Positions 46,904 to 57,167 of a stretch of DNA of 64,000 nt are shown piece after piece. The stretch's first letter is position 1; each line of letters starts with the position of its first letter. The DNA is from Flavobacteriales bacterium. GTDB taxonomy: Bacteria; Bacteroidota; Bacteroidia; Flavobacteriales; JANQLC01. The position numbers and the translations under genes were made by a program. The notes beneath the pieces were generated by a model. The model did no database searches, was not told where the DNA came from, and was given only the letters and a program-made list of their open reading frames with translations. The stretch lies in contig JANQLC010000022.1 of the NCBI GenBank assembly GCA_028280815.1, forward strand, positions 1 through 64,000, given 5' to 3'.

Positions 46904-49111
46904 TCAATTCGCCACCTCGCTCATAAATTTGATGCGCATCAACTGGAGTTCCCCACCGTCGTAATCCCCATCAAAAGCCTCGTACGCATCGCTGATCTCA
47001 TCCGTTTCGGCGCCCATGAAATAATCGTATATCTCCGCCTGTTGTTCTGAGTCTAATACCTCATCGATGTGGTAGCCGATATCCAGTTTGGTTCCCGAAC
47101 GAACGATGCTCTCCATCTCGGCTACCAGCTCTTCCATGGTCAAACCCTTGGCATTGGCGATGTCTTCCAAAGGCAGTTTTCGATCCACACTTCGAACCAC
47201 GTAGAGCTTTAAGGCTGATTTGGAGCCCACGCTTTTGACGACTATATCACGCGGGCGATAAATATCGTTTTCGGCTACATATTTTGCGATGTAGGAGACA
47301 AAGGGCTGGCCGAACTTCTTCGCCTTCCCTTCCCCTATGCCACTGATGCGAATCAGTTCCGTCAGGTTGACCGGATATTGCCATGTCATCTCTATCAGAG
47401 AAGCATCTGAAAGGACGGCAAAAGGTGGTACATTGTGCTTTCGCGCTGTTTCCCGCCTCAAGGCCTTGAGATTTTTCGACAACGCCTCATCGACCGTGGA
47501 CTCTCCATCTCGTTGCGCGGATAACCGCTGTTCGCTTTTCGCCAGGTTATCGTAGTCGTGATCTTCAGCCATTTTTACGGTATGCGGCTCTTTGATAAAG
47601 GCCTTGCCGGATTCGGTCAGCTTTAAAACCCCATAGGTTTCGATTTCTTTGCGTATGAGCTTTTGTATCAGCGCACAGCGCACCACTGCCATCCAAAACC
47701 GCTCACCGAAGGCAGATCCACTGCCAAATGCCGCTGTGTCTATGGTTTTGCGCGATTTGATAAGCGCGTTTTCCCGGCCGACCAATACCTTGACCAAATC
47801 CCGTGCTCTATAGACCTCTCTCGTCGTCTCAATGGCTTGCAACAGCTGCCTGATCTCCGCACTTACCTCGAACAACTTTTTTGGGTTTTGCACATTGTCA
47901 TCGAGTTGCGCACCGGGTCCATCCTTATCATCAAAATCTTCTCCGAAGTAATTCAATAAGAATTTTCGTCGAGAGATAGCCGTTTCAGCATAAGCCACCA
48001 CCTCCTGCAACAGCAGGCTTCCGATCTCTTGCTCAGCGACGGGCTTACCGATCATGAGCTTTTCTAACTTTTCGATATCTCTGTAGTCGTAAAAGGCCAG
48101 ACAGTGGCCCTGTCCACCGTCCCGACCGGCGCGGCCGGTCTCTTGGTAGTAGCTCTCCAAGCTCTTGGGCATATCATGATGAATGACAAAGCGCACATCG
48201 GGTTTATCGATTCCCATACCAAAAGCGATCGTAGCCACGATCACATCGGCCGATTCCATCAGAAAGGCATCTTGTATGGCAGCACGGGCCTTGGTGGCGA
48301 TACCCGCGTGATAGGCCAAGGCTTTGATGCCATTTACCTGTAGGCTTTGCGCCACCTGTTCCACCGATTTTCGGCTCAGGCAATAGACGATGCCCGACTT
48401 TCCAGCGCGCGCTTTGATGAAGCGTATGATCTCTCGCTTGGCGTGATCCGAACTAATTTTGGGACGAACTTCGTAGAATAGATTCGGCCTGTTGAAGGAC
48501 TCCTTAAAAACCGCTGCATCGATCATGCCCAAATTCTTCTGAATGTCTTCCTGCACTTTGGGTGTTGCCGTAGCGGTCAATGCGATGATCGGCCGCTTGT
48601 CGATCCGCGAAAATATAGCGCGTAAATTGCGGTAATCCGGACGGAAATCGTGTCCCCACTCCGAAATGCAGTGGGCTTCATCAATGGCGAAAAAAGAGAT
48701 CGATACACCGCGTAAAAAATTGGTGTACTCCTCTTTGGTCAAGGATTCCGGTGCGACGTAGAGCAATTTTGTCCGACCTCTTGACACGTCGCTCTTGACC
48801 TTTTTCACCTGGGCGCGACTCAGAGAAGAGTTCAATACATGCGCGACGGAATCGGATTCAGAAATCCCCCGAATGGCGTCGACTTGGTTTTTCATCAAGG
48901 CGATCAAGGGCGATACGACGATGGACGTGCCCCTGCTCAACAGAGCGGATAGTTGATAACAGAGTGATTTCCCCCCACCTGTCGGCATGATGACGAAGGT
49001 GTCCACGCCGGCTAGCACGGATTGAATTATTTTTTTCTGATCCCCCTTAAAGCGATCAAAACCAAAATACCGCTTTAGCGCCTGATCGATTTCATCGCTT
49101 GCTTCACCCAT
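46904..49111 (-). CDS. recQ: ATP-dependent DNA helicase RecQ
   Basis: FVIMPTGGGKSLCYQLSAL; IDEAHCISEWGHDFRPDYR; QETGRAGRDGGQGHCL; HRDC-like C-terminus. Confidence 0.95.
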   Translation of the reverse strand: MGEASDEIDQALKRYFGFDRFKGDQKKIIQSVLAGVDTFVIMPTGGGKSLCYQLSALLSRGTSIVVSPLIALMKNQVDAIRGISESDSVAHVLNSSLSRAQVKKVKSDVSRGRTKLLYVAPESLTKEEYTNFLRGVSISFFAIDEAHCISEWGHDFRPDYRNLRAIFSRIDKRPIIALTATATPKVQEDIQKNLGMIDAAVFKESFNRPNLFYEVRPKISSDHAKREIIRFIKARAGKSGIVYCLSRKSVEQVAQSLQVNGIKALAYHAGIATKARAAIQDAFLMESADVIVATIAFGMGIDKPDVRFVIHHDMPKSLESYYQETGRAGRDGGQGHCLAFYDYRDIEKLEKLMIGKPVAEQEIGSLLLQEVVAYAETAISRRKFLLNYFGEDFDDKDGPGAQLDDNVQNPKKLFEVSAEIRQLLQAIETTREVYRARDLVKVLVGRENALIKSRKTIDTAAFGSGSAFGERFWMAVVRCALIQKLIRKEIETYGVLKLTESGKAFIKEPHTVKMAEDHDYDNLAKSEQRLSAQRDGESTVDEALSKNLKALRRETARKHNVPPFAVLSDASLIEMTWQYPVNLTELIRISGIGEGKAKKFGQPFVSYIAKYVAENDIYRPRDIVVKSVGSKSALKLYVVRSVDRKLPLEDIANAKGLTMEELVAEMESIVRSGTKLDIGYHIDEVLDSEQQAEIYDYFMGAETDEISDAYEAFDGDYDGGELQLMRIKFMSEVAN

Positions 49112-49131
49112 TGGTCTGTGCGCATTTTTAG

Positions 49132-49139
49132 TACATTTG
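49132..49139 (+). promoter_or_regulatory. -7-like TACATTTG upstream of kdsD
   Basis: In the recQ/kdsD divergent spacer. Confidence 0.4.
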
Positions 49140-49200
49140 TACCGCCACGAAAGATAAGAATTTTTAAGCATAAAGCCCGTAAAAGAGGAATTTTTTAAAC

Positions 49201-50163
49201 TTGAACCGAGACGACATCATCCAAGCCGCCCAACATGTCATCCATTCCGAATCAAAAGCGGTCGAGCAGCTAATCAGGTACCTCAGCAAAGACTTTGCCA
49301 AAGTGGTACAGCTCATCGCAAATTCTAAGGGGCGGGTCATTATCAGCGGGATCGGGAAAAGCGCCCTCATCGCACAAAAAATTGTGGCGACGTTAAACTC
49401 GACCGGAACCCCTTCGGCTTTCATGCATGCCACAGAAGCCATCCACGGTGATTTGGGTATCATCCAGCCCGGCGACATCGTCGTCTTGCTATCCAAGAGC
49501 GGCAATACCACAGAAGTAAAAGCCTTGTTGCCATTGGTAAAAAACATGAAAAATGAAACCGTCGCCCTAACCGGTAACCGCCATTCATACCTAGCCCAAA
49601 ATGTCGATTACGTGTTGGACACGACCGTTGAAAGGGAAGCCTGTCCAAACAACTTGGCACCCACGAGCAGTACCACTGCCCAATTGGTGATGGGCGATGC
49701 GCTGGCCATATGCCTGATGAAAGCACGCCGATTTACCGATGGTGATTTTGCGAGATACCACCCAGGGGGGGCGCTGGGGAAGCGACTCTACCTGCGCGTA
49801 GCAGATGTGATAGACCCCAGCCAAAGGCCTGCCGTAAGCCCGGAATCCGATCTCAGAGCGGTCATCCTCTCCATTTCCAAAAGCCGTTTTGGCCTGACTG
49901 CCGTTTTGGAAGGAGATGAAATCGCCGGCATCATCACGGACGGAGACCTGCGTCGAATGCTCTCAAAAGACTTGGATTTAAAAAACCTAAGCGCCCGAGA
50001 AATCATGACTGCTGAGCCCAAAGTCATCCCGCATGACGCTTTGGCTCATCGGGCGATGGAACGATTGGAAAAATTTGAAATCGGGCAATTGCTCGTCACC
50101 CGGGATTCAAAGTATTGCGGTGTGATCGACATTCACGACTTACTACGGGAAGGCATTGTGTAA
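49201..50163 (+). CDS. kdsD: arabinose-5-phosphate isomerase (KdsD/KpsF), SIS + 2 CBS domains
   Basis: GRVIISGIGKSALIAQKIVATLNSTGTPSAFMHATEAIHGDLGII; HPGGALGKRLYLRVAD; CBS repeats. Confidence 0.93.
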   Translation: MNRDDIIQAAQHVIHSESKAVEQLIRYLSKDFAKVVQLIANSKGRVIISGIGKSALIAQKIVATLNSTGTPSAFMHATEAIHGDLGIIQPGDIVVLLSKSGNTTEVKALLPLVKNMKNETVALTGNRHSYLAQNVDYVLDTTVEREACPNNLAPTSSTTAQLVMGDALAICLMKARRFTDGDFARYHPGGALGKRLYLRVADVIDPSQRPAVSPESDLRAVILSISKSRFGLTAVLEGDEIAGIITDGDLRRMLSKDLDLKNLSAREIMTAEPKVIPHDALAHRAMERLEKFEIGQLLVTRDSKYCGVIDIHDLLREGIV

Positions 50164-50987
50164 TGGAGAAAGCGCAAAAAGAAATGTCCTTTCTCGGGCA
50201 TTTGGAAGAATTGCGATGGCACATCATCCGCTCCCTACTGTTTATACTGGTGGCTGCCACCGCAGCGTTTTTTATGAAAGACCTGCTGTTCAACACCCTT
50301 TTATTCGGGCCCAAACACCCGGACTTCATCACCTATCGCGCCCTGTGTAAGCTCTCTAAGTGGATGGGGCTGGGCGCGGATAACTGCATTGATAAGTTGC
50401 CATTTGGCATTCAAAGCCGGACGCTGGCCGGTCAGTTTTCAAGCCATATTTGGGCATCGGCAATCGCGGGTATCATCCTGGGATTTCCATACCTGACTTA
50501 TGAGCTCTGGCGATTTATCAAACCGGGGCTAACCCAAAGAGAAGTGCGATACAGCATATGGGGCATGCGCGCCAGCACTTTCCTCTTTCTCAGCGGGGTG
50601 CTCTTCGGCTACTTTTTAATCGCGCCCCTGAGCATTCATTTCTTAGCCAATTATCGGGTCAGCCGTGAAATCACCAATGAAATCGACCTGCGTTCCTACG
50701 TCTCCACGGTGTCAACCGCTGTCTTGGCTTCGGGACTGGTCTTTCAGCTCCCCACAGTCGTCCTGATCCTGACCAAGCTAGGGTTGATCACGCCCATCTT
50801 TTTAAAAAAATACCGACGCCATTCCTTCATCGCGATCATGACTGTAGCTGCTATCATCACACCACCGGATATTTCCAGCTTGGTGTTGGTCACTTTGCCC
50901 ATCTCTCTTTTATATGAGCTGAGTATCTTTATCTCGGCAATCGTTTCCAAAAAAAATGCCGGTGGTCAGCGTGCAAACCCAAACTAA
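50163..50987 (+). CDS. tatC: twin-arginine translocase subunit TatC
   Basis: MSFLGHLEELRWHIIRSLLFI; six TM segments; ITPPDISSLVLVTLPISLLYE; start overlaps the kdsD stop (TAATG). Confidence 0.95.
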   Translation: MEKAQKEMSFLGHLEELRWHIIRSLLFILVAATAAFFMKDLLFNTLLFGPKHPDFITYRALCKLSKWMGLGADNCIDKLPFGIQSRTLAGQFSSHIWASAIAGIILGFPYLTYELWRFIKPGLTQREVRYSIWGMRASTFLFLSGVLFGYFLIAPLSIHFLANYRVSREITNEIDLRSYVSTVSTAVLASGLVFQLPTVVLILTKLGLITPIFLKKYRRHSFIAIMTVAAIITPPDISSLVLVTLPISLLYELSIFISAIVSKKNAGGQRANPN

Positions 50988-51118
50988 ACGGCAGCAAAAT
51001 GATGTATCAAACAGTTGACACACAGAGACGAGCCCATTGGATTGAGCTGCGAAAATGAGTTGAGTCGATCCGTGATCCGAGCAGATGCCCGTGTGCGCAG
51101 CTTGAAAATCGATAAAAT

Positions 51119-51886
51119 ATGGAGCTGAGAGCAGAGAATTTAGTGAAGAGTTACCGCGGCAAAAAAGTGGTCAACCGGGTTTCTCTGACTTTAAATCAAG
51201 GTGAAATAGTCGGCCTTTTGGGGCCCAACGGCGCTGGAAAAACCACCACATTTTATATGGTGGTAGGCTTGATCAAACCCACTTCAGGCGATGTGTTCCT
51301 AGCGGATCAAAACATTACCAGGCTCCCGATGTACAAGCGAGCTGAGCGAGGCATTGGTTACTTGACCCAGGAGGCTTCGGTATTTCGAAAGTTGAGCATA
51401 GCCGACAACATACTCGCCGTGTTGCAGTTCACCAAACAGTCCAAAAGCGCGCAGCGCCTGAGGATGGAAACGCTCATCGAAGAGTTTTCGCTCGCACAGG
51501 TGCGAAAAAATCGGGGCGACTTGCTCTCCGGTGGGGAAAGGCGTCGAACTGAAATCGCTCGTGCACTCGCTGTGGATCCCAAGTTTATCCTGCTCGACGA
51601 ACCCTTTGCAGGCGTCGATCCCATTGCTGTAGAAGACATTCAAAAAATTGTCAGCTCGTTGAAGGAGAAAAACATCGGCATACTGATCACCGACCACAAC
51701 GTACGGGAAACCCTGGCCATTACCGACCGCACCTACCTGATGTTTGAAGGAAAGATACTGAGGCAGGGCAAGCCAAGAGAATTGGCTGAAGATGAAATAG
51801 TCAGACGCGTGTACCTGGGACAAAATTTCGTGCTAAAGGAAAAAAGTGAAATCCATCCAGCGTCCAAACCACCTCAAATCGATTAG
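51119..51886 (+). CDS. lptB: LPS export ABC transporter ATP-binding protein
   Basis: [64 protein letters not shown]. Confidence 0.95.
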   Translation: MELRAENLVKSYRGKKVVNRVSLTLNQGEIVGLLGPNGAGKTTTFYMVVGLIKPTSGDVFLADQNITRLPMYKRAERGIGYLTQEASVFRKLSIADNILAVLQFTKQSKSAQRLRMETLIEEFSLAQVRKNRGDLLSGGERRRTEIARALAVDPKFILLDEPFAGVDPIAVEDIQKIVSSLKEKNIGILITDHNVRETLAITDRTYLMFEGKILRQGKPRELAEDEIVRRVYLGQNFVLKEKSEIHPASKPPQID

Positions 51887-51934
51887 CAGATATCGGCTGT
51901 CCGAGTCATTTTTATGCGCAAACACCTCAACTGC

Positions 51935-52573
51935 ATGAATATTTTGGTCTTAGACAATTGCGATTCCTTTACCTACAATTTGGTTCACGCCATCAAAGCA
52001 CAAGGACCCCACTCGGTAGCGGTTTACCGCAATGACGAAATTTCATTAGAGGAGATCGAGAAATACGATAAGGTCGTGCTCTCCCCGGGGCCTGGGATAC
52101 CCGATGAGGCCTGCATTTTAAAGCCCTTGGTCAAGGCATGCGCCCGTTCCAAAAGCATTTTGGGCATCTGTTTGGGGCAACAAGCCATTGCGGAGGTATT
52201 TGGCGGCCGATTGGCGCGTGCACAGCGGGTGCTTCACGGCCGGGCTACCCCCACCCGCATTGTCGATAGGACAGAACCCCTGTTTCAAGGCCTGCCCGAA
52301 ACGATCGAAACCGCTCGCTACCACTCCTGGGTGGTAGTCAGGGACGCGCTTCCTGAAGTCTTGCAAATCACGGCGGAAAGCCAAGCAGGTGAAATCATGG
52401 CCCTGCGCCACGAGAAATACGATGTGAGGGGCCTGCAATTCCACCCTGAATCCATCCTGACTCCTAAAGGATCCCAAATCATCAAAAATTGGTTGCAGAC
52501 TCCGCCCGTTGAGCGCTGCGCATTTGAAAGCGCTGTACAAAATAAATCTCTAACGCCTCAATCACATCGGTAA
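51935..52573 (+). CDS. anthranilate/aminodeoxychorismate synthase component II (glutamine amidotransferase)
   Basis: MNILVLDNCDSFTYNLVHAI; LSPGPGIPDEA; ILGICLGQQAI; GLQFHPESILTPKG. Confidence 0.9.
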   Translation: MNILVLDNCDSFTYNLVHAIKAQGPHSVAVYRNDEISLEEIEKYDKVVLSPGPGIPDEACILKPLVKACARSKSILGICLGQQAIAEVFGGRLARAQRVLHGRATPTRIVDRTEPLFQGLPETIETARYHSWVVVRDALPEVLQITAESQAGEIMALRHEKYDVRGLQFHPESILTPKGSQIIKNWLQTPPVERCAFESAVQNKSLTPQSHR

Positions 52574-52673
52574 AATCTATTGGGCCATTTCAAAATACAA
52601 TTGACAAACCCAGGTCATTTCGTCATGCGGATTTACATTTGGACTCTCATAGCAAACCCTCAAAATAAGAGAC

Positions 52674-53303
52674 ATGTCTGTACTAGTGGGAAAAAAAGCG
52701 CCCGACTTTAGGGCGTCAGCCGTGGTAAACGGGAGCGACATCACAGAAGGCTTTACGCTGAGCCAATTCAGGGGTCAGTACGTGGTCTTGTTTTTCTATC
52801 CCAAGGATTTCACCTTTGTATGTCCGACAGAGCTCCACGCCTTTCAAGAAAAGTCAGAAGCATTTGAGCAGCGAAATGCAGCCGTGATCGCGGTTTCTAC
52901 CGACACTGAGCAATCGCATTGGGGGTGGCTGCAAATGGATCGGGATCGAGGTGGGATCAAAGGGGTGACCTACCCCATAGTAGCCGATACGAACAAGACG
53001 ATATCCTTCAATTACGGCGTATTGGCCGGCGATTGGGACTTTACAGCAGAAGATCAGTTAGAGGCCAACGGGGAGCTCATCGCGTACAGGGGGCTGTTTT
53101 TAATCGATAAAAGCGGCATCGTACGCCACCAGTTGGTCAATGACTTGCCGCTCGGCAGAAGCGTGGACGAGACCCTGCGAATCGTAGATGCACTGCAATT
53201 CTTTGAAAGGGAAGGCGAGGTTTGTCCAGCCAACTGGCGCCCGGGTAAAAAAGGCATGAAAGGGGATCACAAAAGCGTAGCGGCCTATCTCGCTCAAAAC
53301 TGA
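52674..53303 (+). CDS. 2-Cys peroxiredoxin (AhpC/Prx1 type)
   Basis: FYPKDFTFVCPTELHAFQ and resolving-Cys GEVCPANWRPGKKGMK. Confidence 0.95.
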   Translation: MSVLVGKKAPDFRASAVVNGSDITEGFTLSQFRGQYVVLFFYPKDFTFVCPTELHAFQEKSEAFEQRNAAVIAVSTDTEQSHWGWLQMDRDRGGIKGVTYPIVADTNKTISFNYGVLAGDWDFTAEDQLEANGELIAYRGLFLIDKSGIVRHQLVNDLPLGRSVDETLRIVDALQFFEREGEVCPANWRPGKKGMKGDHKSVAAYLAQN

Positions 53304-53929
53304 GGCACCGGGTGTGCTTTGGATCGGAGACCGCAATTTTGCTGCGGCTTTTTTCATACATACCCCCTATACATAAGTCCGATCGCCCATTTGAGCCTGA
53401 TATGGGAATTTCGGCTCCTATTCTTATTCGTATGATAATCAGTGCGTTTATAAACACAGCCCATGCAACGGTAAGCCAAAACATAAGGGTTTCCCATCTA
53501 ACGCATGGAATGTTGCATCCATATTGACTTGATACCATTTACCTGCAGCCGACCACCGCGTGGCTCTTTCCACCTCATCCGCAGTTTTGCGTTCAATTTG
53601 TTAGGTTCCATTTTAAATTTATCGTTTCATACTTTGCTTTTTTTATCATTGCGGCCTACTCAAGCGCCAAGTAACTGGAGCAACACATTAGAGAGTCGAC
53701 TGCCAAATATTTGTGTGCGTTTGAAAGTTGGAGTTGTTTGCCGCTTTTGCGCAGCAGTTGAGAGAAGCGTGTTTTGCGCTGCTGCATGGATCGGGTTGGC
53801 TGGGTTGATGTGTCGTTGTGTTATTGAGCGAGTTGTCTTGCACCGTTGCATAGGTGAATTGCTGGGTTGATTGCGCTGGTGGGCTACTTTGCACTGGTTA
53901 GCTCGTTTTTTGGTTTTGTCCTTTTGTGT

Positions 53930-54100
53930 GCGTTTGAAGGCCTAGGCCCTGTTTTCTCGCTGCTGTTTGGCCGTTAAAAAAGGCTTGTTTTGCTGTGCGA
54001 CTCATCCTTCTATTAATCTGTGTGGGATTCCGGTCGGGCGCCCGATGAGGCAGCGTTAATTTGGGCCTGCTTTAGGTATAAACCCGATGAGACAAGGGCG
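53930..54100 (+). repeat. possible short degenerate-repeat island (T-rich orientation)
   Basis: CATCCTTCTATTAATCTGTGTGGGATTCCGG resembles CATCCTTTTGTATTCGTCTGTGCGTGGGGGC at ~8788. Confidence 0.3.
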
Positions 54101-54183
54101 GAGAGAAATTGCTAACAATAGCACAATCCGGGTCTCGGTCTAAAGGATTTTCACGGTGAATTTTTTCCGAGCCCTATAGTTTG

Positions 54184-54191
54184 TAATTTTG
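54184..54191 (+). promoter_or_regulatory. -7-like TAATTTTG upstream of ftsK
   Basis: 18 nt before the ATG at 54210. Confidence 0.5.
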
Positions 54192-54209
54192 TGTCGACCA
54201 TTTTTTGCG

Positions 54210-56510
54210 ATGGCAGAGAAAAAAAAACCGGCAAAAAGCGATGCGCAGCGCTCCTGGCAAACCGCAATGGGGCTCTTATTCATCGGCGCTTCCATCTTTT
54301 TGCTGCTCGCCGTGACCTCTTATCTCTTCAATTGGCGGGCCGACCAAAGCGAGTTGGACAGCTGGCTGAACCGAGGGGTACGCGCCCGGAATATATTGGG
54401 CAGGCTGGGCGCTCGTGCTTCGCACCTCCTCGTCTATGAGAGCTTTGGAGTGGCTTCCTACTTCATCGTATGGTTTGTATTCGCAGCGGGGTTCCGCTTG
54501 GCTTTTCGCATCGCGTTGGTCCGCTTCAGCAAGCTGATCGGCAACACCCTATTCTTTTTGCTATGGCTTCCCACAGCCTTGAGCTTCGCCCTGTTTTCGC
54601 ACCCCACCCTGGGGGGCATGCTGGGCTACCAGATCAATGCCTACCTGGCCGGTTTTATCGGAAAGCTGGGAATCGCCCTGGCGGTAATCTTTTCAGGGCT
54701 GCTTTACCTGGTGCGGTATTACGGACTAACACCCGAAAAGCTGAGCGGTTACTTTAAGAAAAAAAAACTCGAAAAAATCCGATCGCCTCTGCGCGCAGAG
54801 GCACAAACAGCGGAAAGTGACGTTTTCATCGAAAGGACACCTGAATCCGGGGGAAACCCAGGTGGAAGCGATTCCAAACCAAGAGGTGATCCCATCCCGG
54901 GAGACAGCGCACAGGGGGTCGATATGGAGATATCGATACAACCCCGAGAGAAAGTGGTAGCAGAGTCGGCAGCGAAGCAGCGGTTGGTAGAAAAATATGG
55001 CGAATTCGATCCGCGTTTGTCGCTTCACCACTATCGTTTTCCCACCTTGGGTTTACTAAAGGAATACCCGAGCGGCGACATAACGGTGGATCAAAACGAA
55101 TTGGAGCGCAACAAAGACAAGATCGTGGAGACCCTCAGCCACTACAAGATTGGAATCTCCAAAATCAAAGCGACCATAGGACCTACGGTAACGCTTTACG
55201 AAATCGTCCCCGAAGCGGGCATACGGATCTCCAAAATTAAGAATCTCGAGGATGACATCGCATTGAGTTTGGCGGCACTCGGCATTCGCATCATAGCTCC
55301 CATGCCCGGAAAGGGCACCATCGGCATCGAAGTACCCAACAGTCATCCGAGCATCGTATCCATGAAATCCGTACTGTCATCGGAAAAATTCCAACATACC
55401 CAAATGGAACTGCCCATCGCATTGGGAAAATCCATTTCAAATGAGACGGTGATAGTCGACCTAACGCGTATGCCTCACCTGTTGATGGCAGGCGCTACCG
55501 GGCAAGGGAAATCGGTGGGGATCAATGCGGTCCTAACCGCTTTGCTGTACAAAAAGCATCCGGCTGAGGTAAAATTTGTACTGGTCGACCCCAAAAAAGT
55601 AGAGCTGACGCTCTACAATAAGATCGAACGGCACTTCTTGGCTAAATTACCCGACTCCGAAGATGCCATCATCACGGATAACACCCGTGTGATCCATACG
55701 TTGCATTCGCTCTGCATCGAAATGGACGCGCGCTACGAATTGCTCAAAGACGCCATGGTGCGCAACATTAAAGAGTACAATGCCAAGTTTAAGGCGCGGC
55801 GGTTAAACCCTGAAAGCGGCCACCGCTTTTTGCCTTATATCGTCTTGGTGATCGACGAGTTTTCCGATCTGATCATGACAGCTGGAAGGGAATTGGAAAC
55901 GCCGCTTGCCCGACTGGCGCAACTGGCTCGTGCCATTGGGATTCACTTGATAATCGCCACCCAACGCCCTTCGGTAAATGTGATTACCGGCTTGATCAAG
56001 GCGAACTTTCCAGCTCGCATTGCCTTTCGAGTCACTTCAAAGGTGGACTCGAGAACCATCTTGGATTCGGGCGGCGCCGAACAACTCATCGGACACGGCG
56101 ACATGCTCCTCGCTACCGGAAGTGATATCAGACGTTTGCAAGGTGCTTTTATAGGCACCCGCGAAGTGGGAGAAATCACCGATTTTATCGGCGCCCAGCG
56201 CGCTTATGCCACTGCGATGCACCTGCCTGCGTACAGGGGGGAAGCAGATGGATATCTGCCATCGGAATCGGATTTGGATGGCGACAGAGATGCGCTGTTT
56301 GATTCGGCGGCTAAGATTATCGTTGAAAACCAACAGGGCTCAGCGTCCTTGTTGCAGCGAAAATTAAAGCTGGGTTACAACCGCGCTGGGCGCATCATCG
56401 ATCAACTCGAGGGCGCTGGCATCGTAGGCCCTTTTGAAGGCAGCAAAGCACGGCGAGTCTTAGTCCCCGACTTAAACACCTTGGAGACGGTTTTAAACGC
56501 ATTACAATAA
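54210..56510 (+). CDS. ftsK: DNA translocase FtsK/SpoIIIE
   Basis: 4-TM N-terminus; GATGQGKSVGINAVL; VLVIDEFSDLIMTAGRELE; C-terminal winged helix. Confidence 0.95.
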   Translation: MAEKKKPAKSDAQRSWQTAMGLLFIGASIFLLLAVTSYLFNWRADQSELDSWLNRGVRARNILGRLGARASHLLVYESFGVASYFIVWFVFAAGFRLAFRIALVRFSKLIGNTLFFLLWLPTALSFALFSHPTLGGMLGYQINAYLAGFIGKLGIALAVIFSGLLYLVRYYGLTPEKLSGYFKKKKLEKIRSPLRAEAQTAESDVFIERTPESGGNPGGSDSKPRGDPIPGDSAQGVDMEISIQPREKVVAESAAKQRLVEKYGEFDPRLSLHHYRFPTLGLLKEYPSGDITVDQNELERNKDKIVETLSHYKIGISKIKATIGPTVTLYEIVPEAGIRISKIKNLEDDIALSLAALGIRIIAPMPGKGTIGIEVPNSHPSIVSMKSVLSSEKFQHTQMELPIALGKSISNETVIVDLTRMPHLLMAGATGQGKSVGINAVLTALLYKKHPAEVKFVLVDPKKVELTLYNKIERHFLAKLPDSEDAIITDNTRVIHTLHSLCIEMDARYELLKDAMVRNIKEYNAKFKARRLNPESGHRFLPYIVLVIDEFSDLIMTAGRELETPLARLAQLARAIGIHLIIATQRPSVNVITGLIKANFPARIAFRVTSKVDSRTILDSGGAEQLIGHGDMLLATGSDIRRLQGAFIGTREVGEITDFIGAQRAYATAMHLPAYRGEADGYLPSESDLDGDRDALFDSAAKIIVENQQGSASLLQRKLKLGYNRAGRIIDQLEGAGIVGPFEGSKARRVLVPDLNTLETVLNALQ

Positions 56511-56514
56511 AAAG

Positions 56515-57156
56515 ATGAAATGCATTCCCTTTGCTTTGATCCTATCCCTCGGCCCAGCCCACGCCGCTCGCGGACAAAAGAGAGCAGCCCAGGCGCGAGC
56601 CTTGCTGGACGCAGTCTACCAAAAGTATCAAAACCAAAAAGACGCCGATATAAGCTTTGATTACGATTTGTACAATGCGCGCACAAACCTCCACCGAAAA
56701 TCCAAAGGGCGGCTCTCAGTCAAAGGTGAGCGGTACCTCTTGCGCTTTATGGGGATAAAACAACTCTTTGACGGAAACCAACTCTACACCATACGCCCCG
56801 ATGACCGGGAGATCGACATCTCCAAAGGCGCCGGTGAAAACGCTTTCATACCCGATAAAATACTGAGCAGTTATCAAAAGGACTACAAATTGAGTTGGGA
56901 GACCACCCAAAGGCTGAAGGGTAGAAGCGTTCAATTCGTACGTTTAAAACCTGAGCACAAGAGCGACACCCGATATATATTAATCGGAGTAGATGCAAAG
57001 ACCAAACGCTTATACCAAGTGATCAACGTGGATAAAAGCGGTGTGACGACCACCTTGACCCTCACCGCTTACAAGGTCGATCAAGGCCTTTCCGAAGCCC
57101 GATTTACCTTTGACAAAAATGAATACCCTACCTATTTACGCAACTACTTAGAATAG
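56515..57156 (+). CDS. LolA-like outer-membrane lipoprotein carrier protein
   Basis: Signal peptide; KGRLSVKGERYLLRFMGIKQLFDGNQLYTIRPDDREIDIS; adjacent to a permease of the LptF/G family. Confidence 0.8.
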   Translation: MKCIPFALILSLGPAHAARGQKRAAQARALLDAVYQKYQNQKDADISFDYDLYNARTNLHRKSKGRLSVKGERYLLRFMGIKQLFDGNQLYTIRPDDREIDISKGAGENAFIPDKILSSYQKDYKLSWETTQRLKGRSVQFVRLKPEHKSDTRYILIGVDAKTKRLYQVINVDKSGVTTTLTLTAYKVDQGLSEARFTFDKNEYPTYLRNYLE

Positions 57157-57167
57157 AAGCAAAAATT

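Noticed and set aside
53688-53894. Minus-strand Q/N/T/S-rich 68-aa ORF
   Set aside because: No RBS, no signal, composition explained by G/T bias of the opposite strand.
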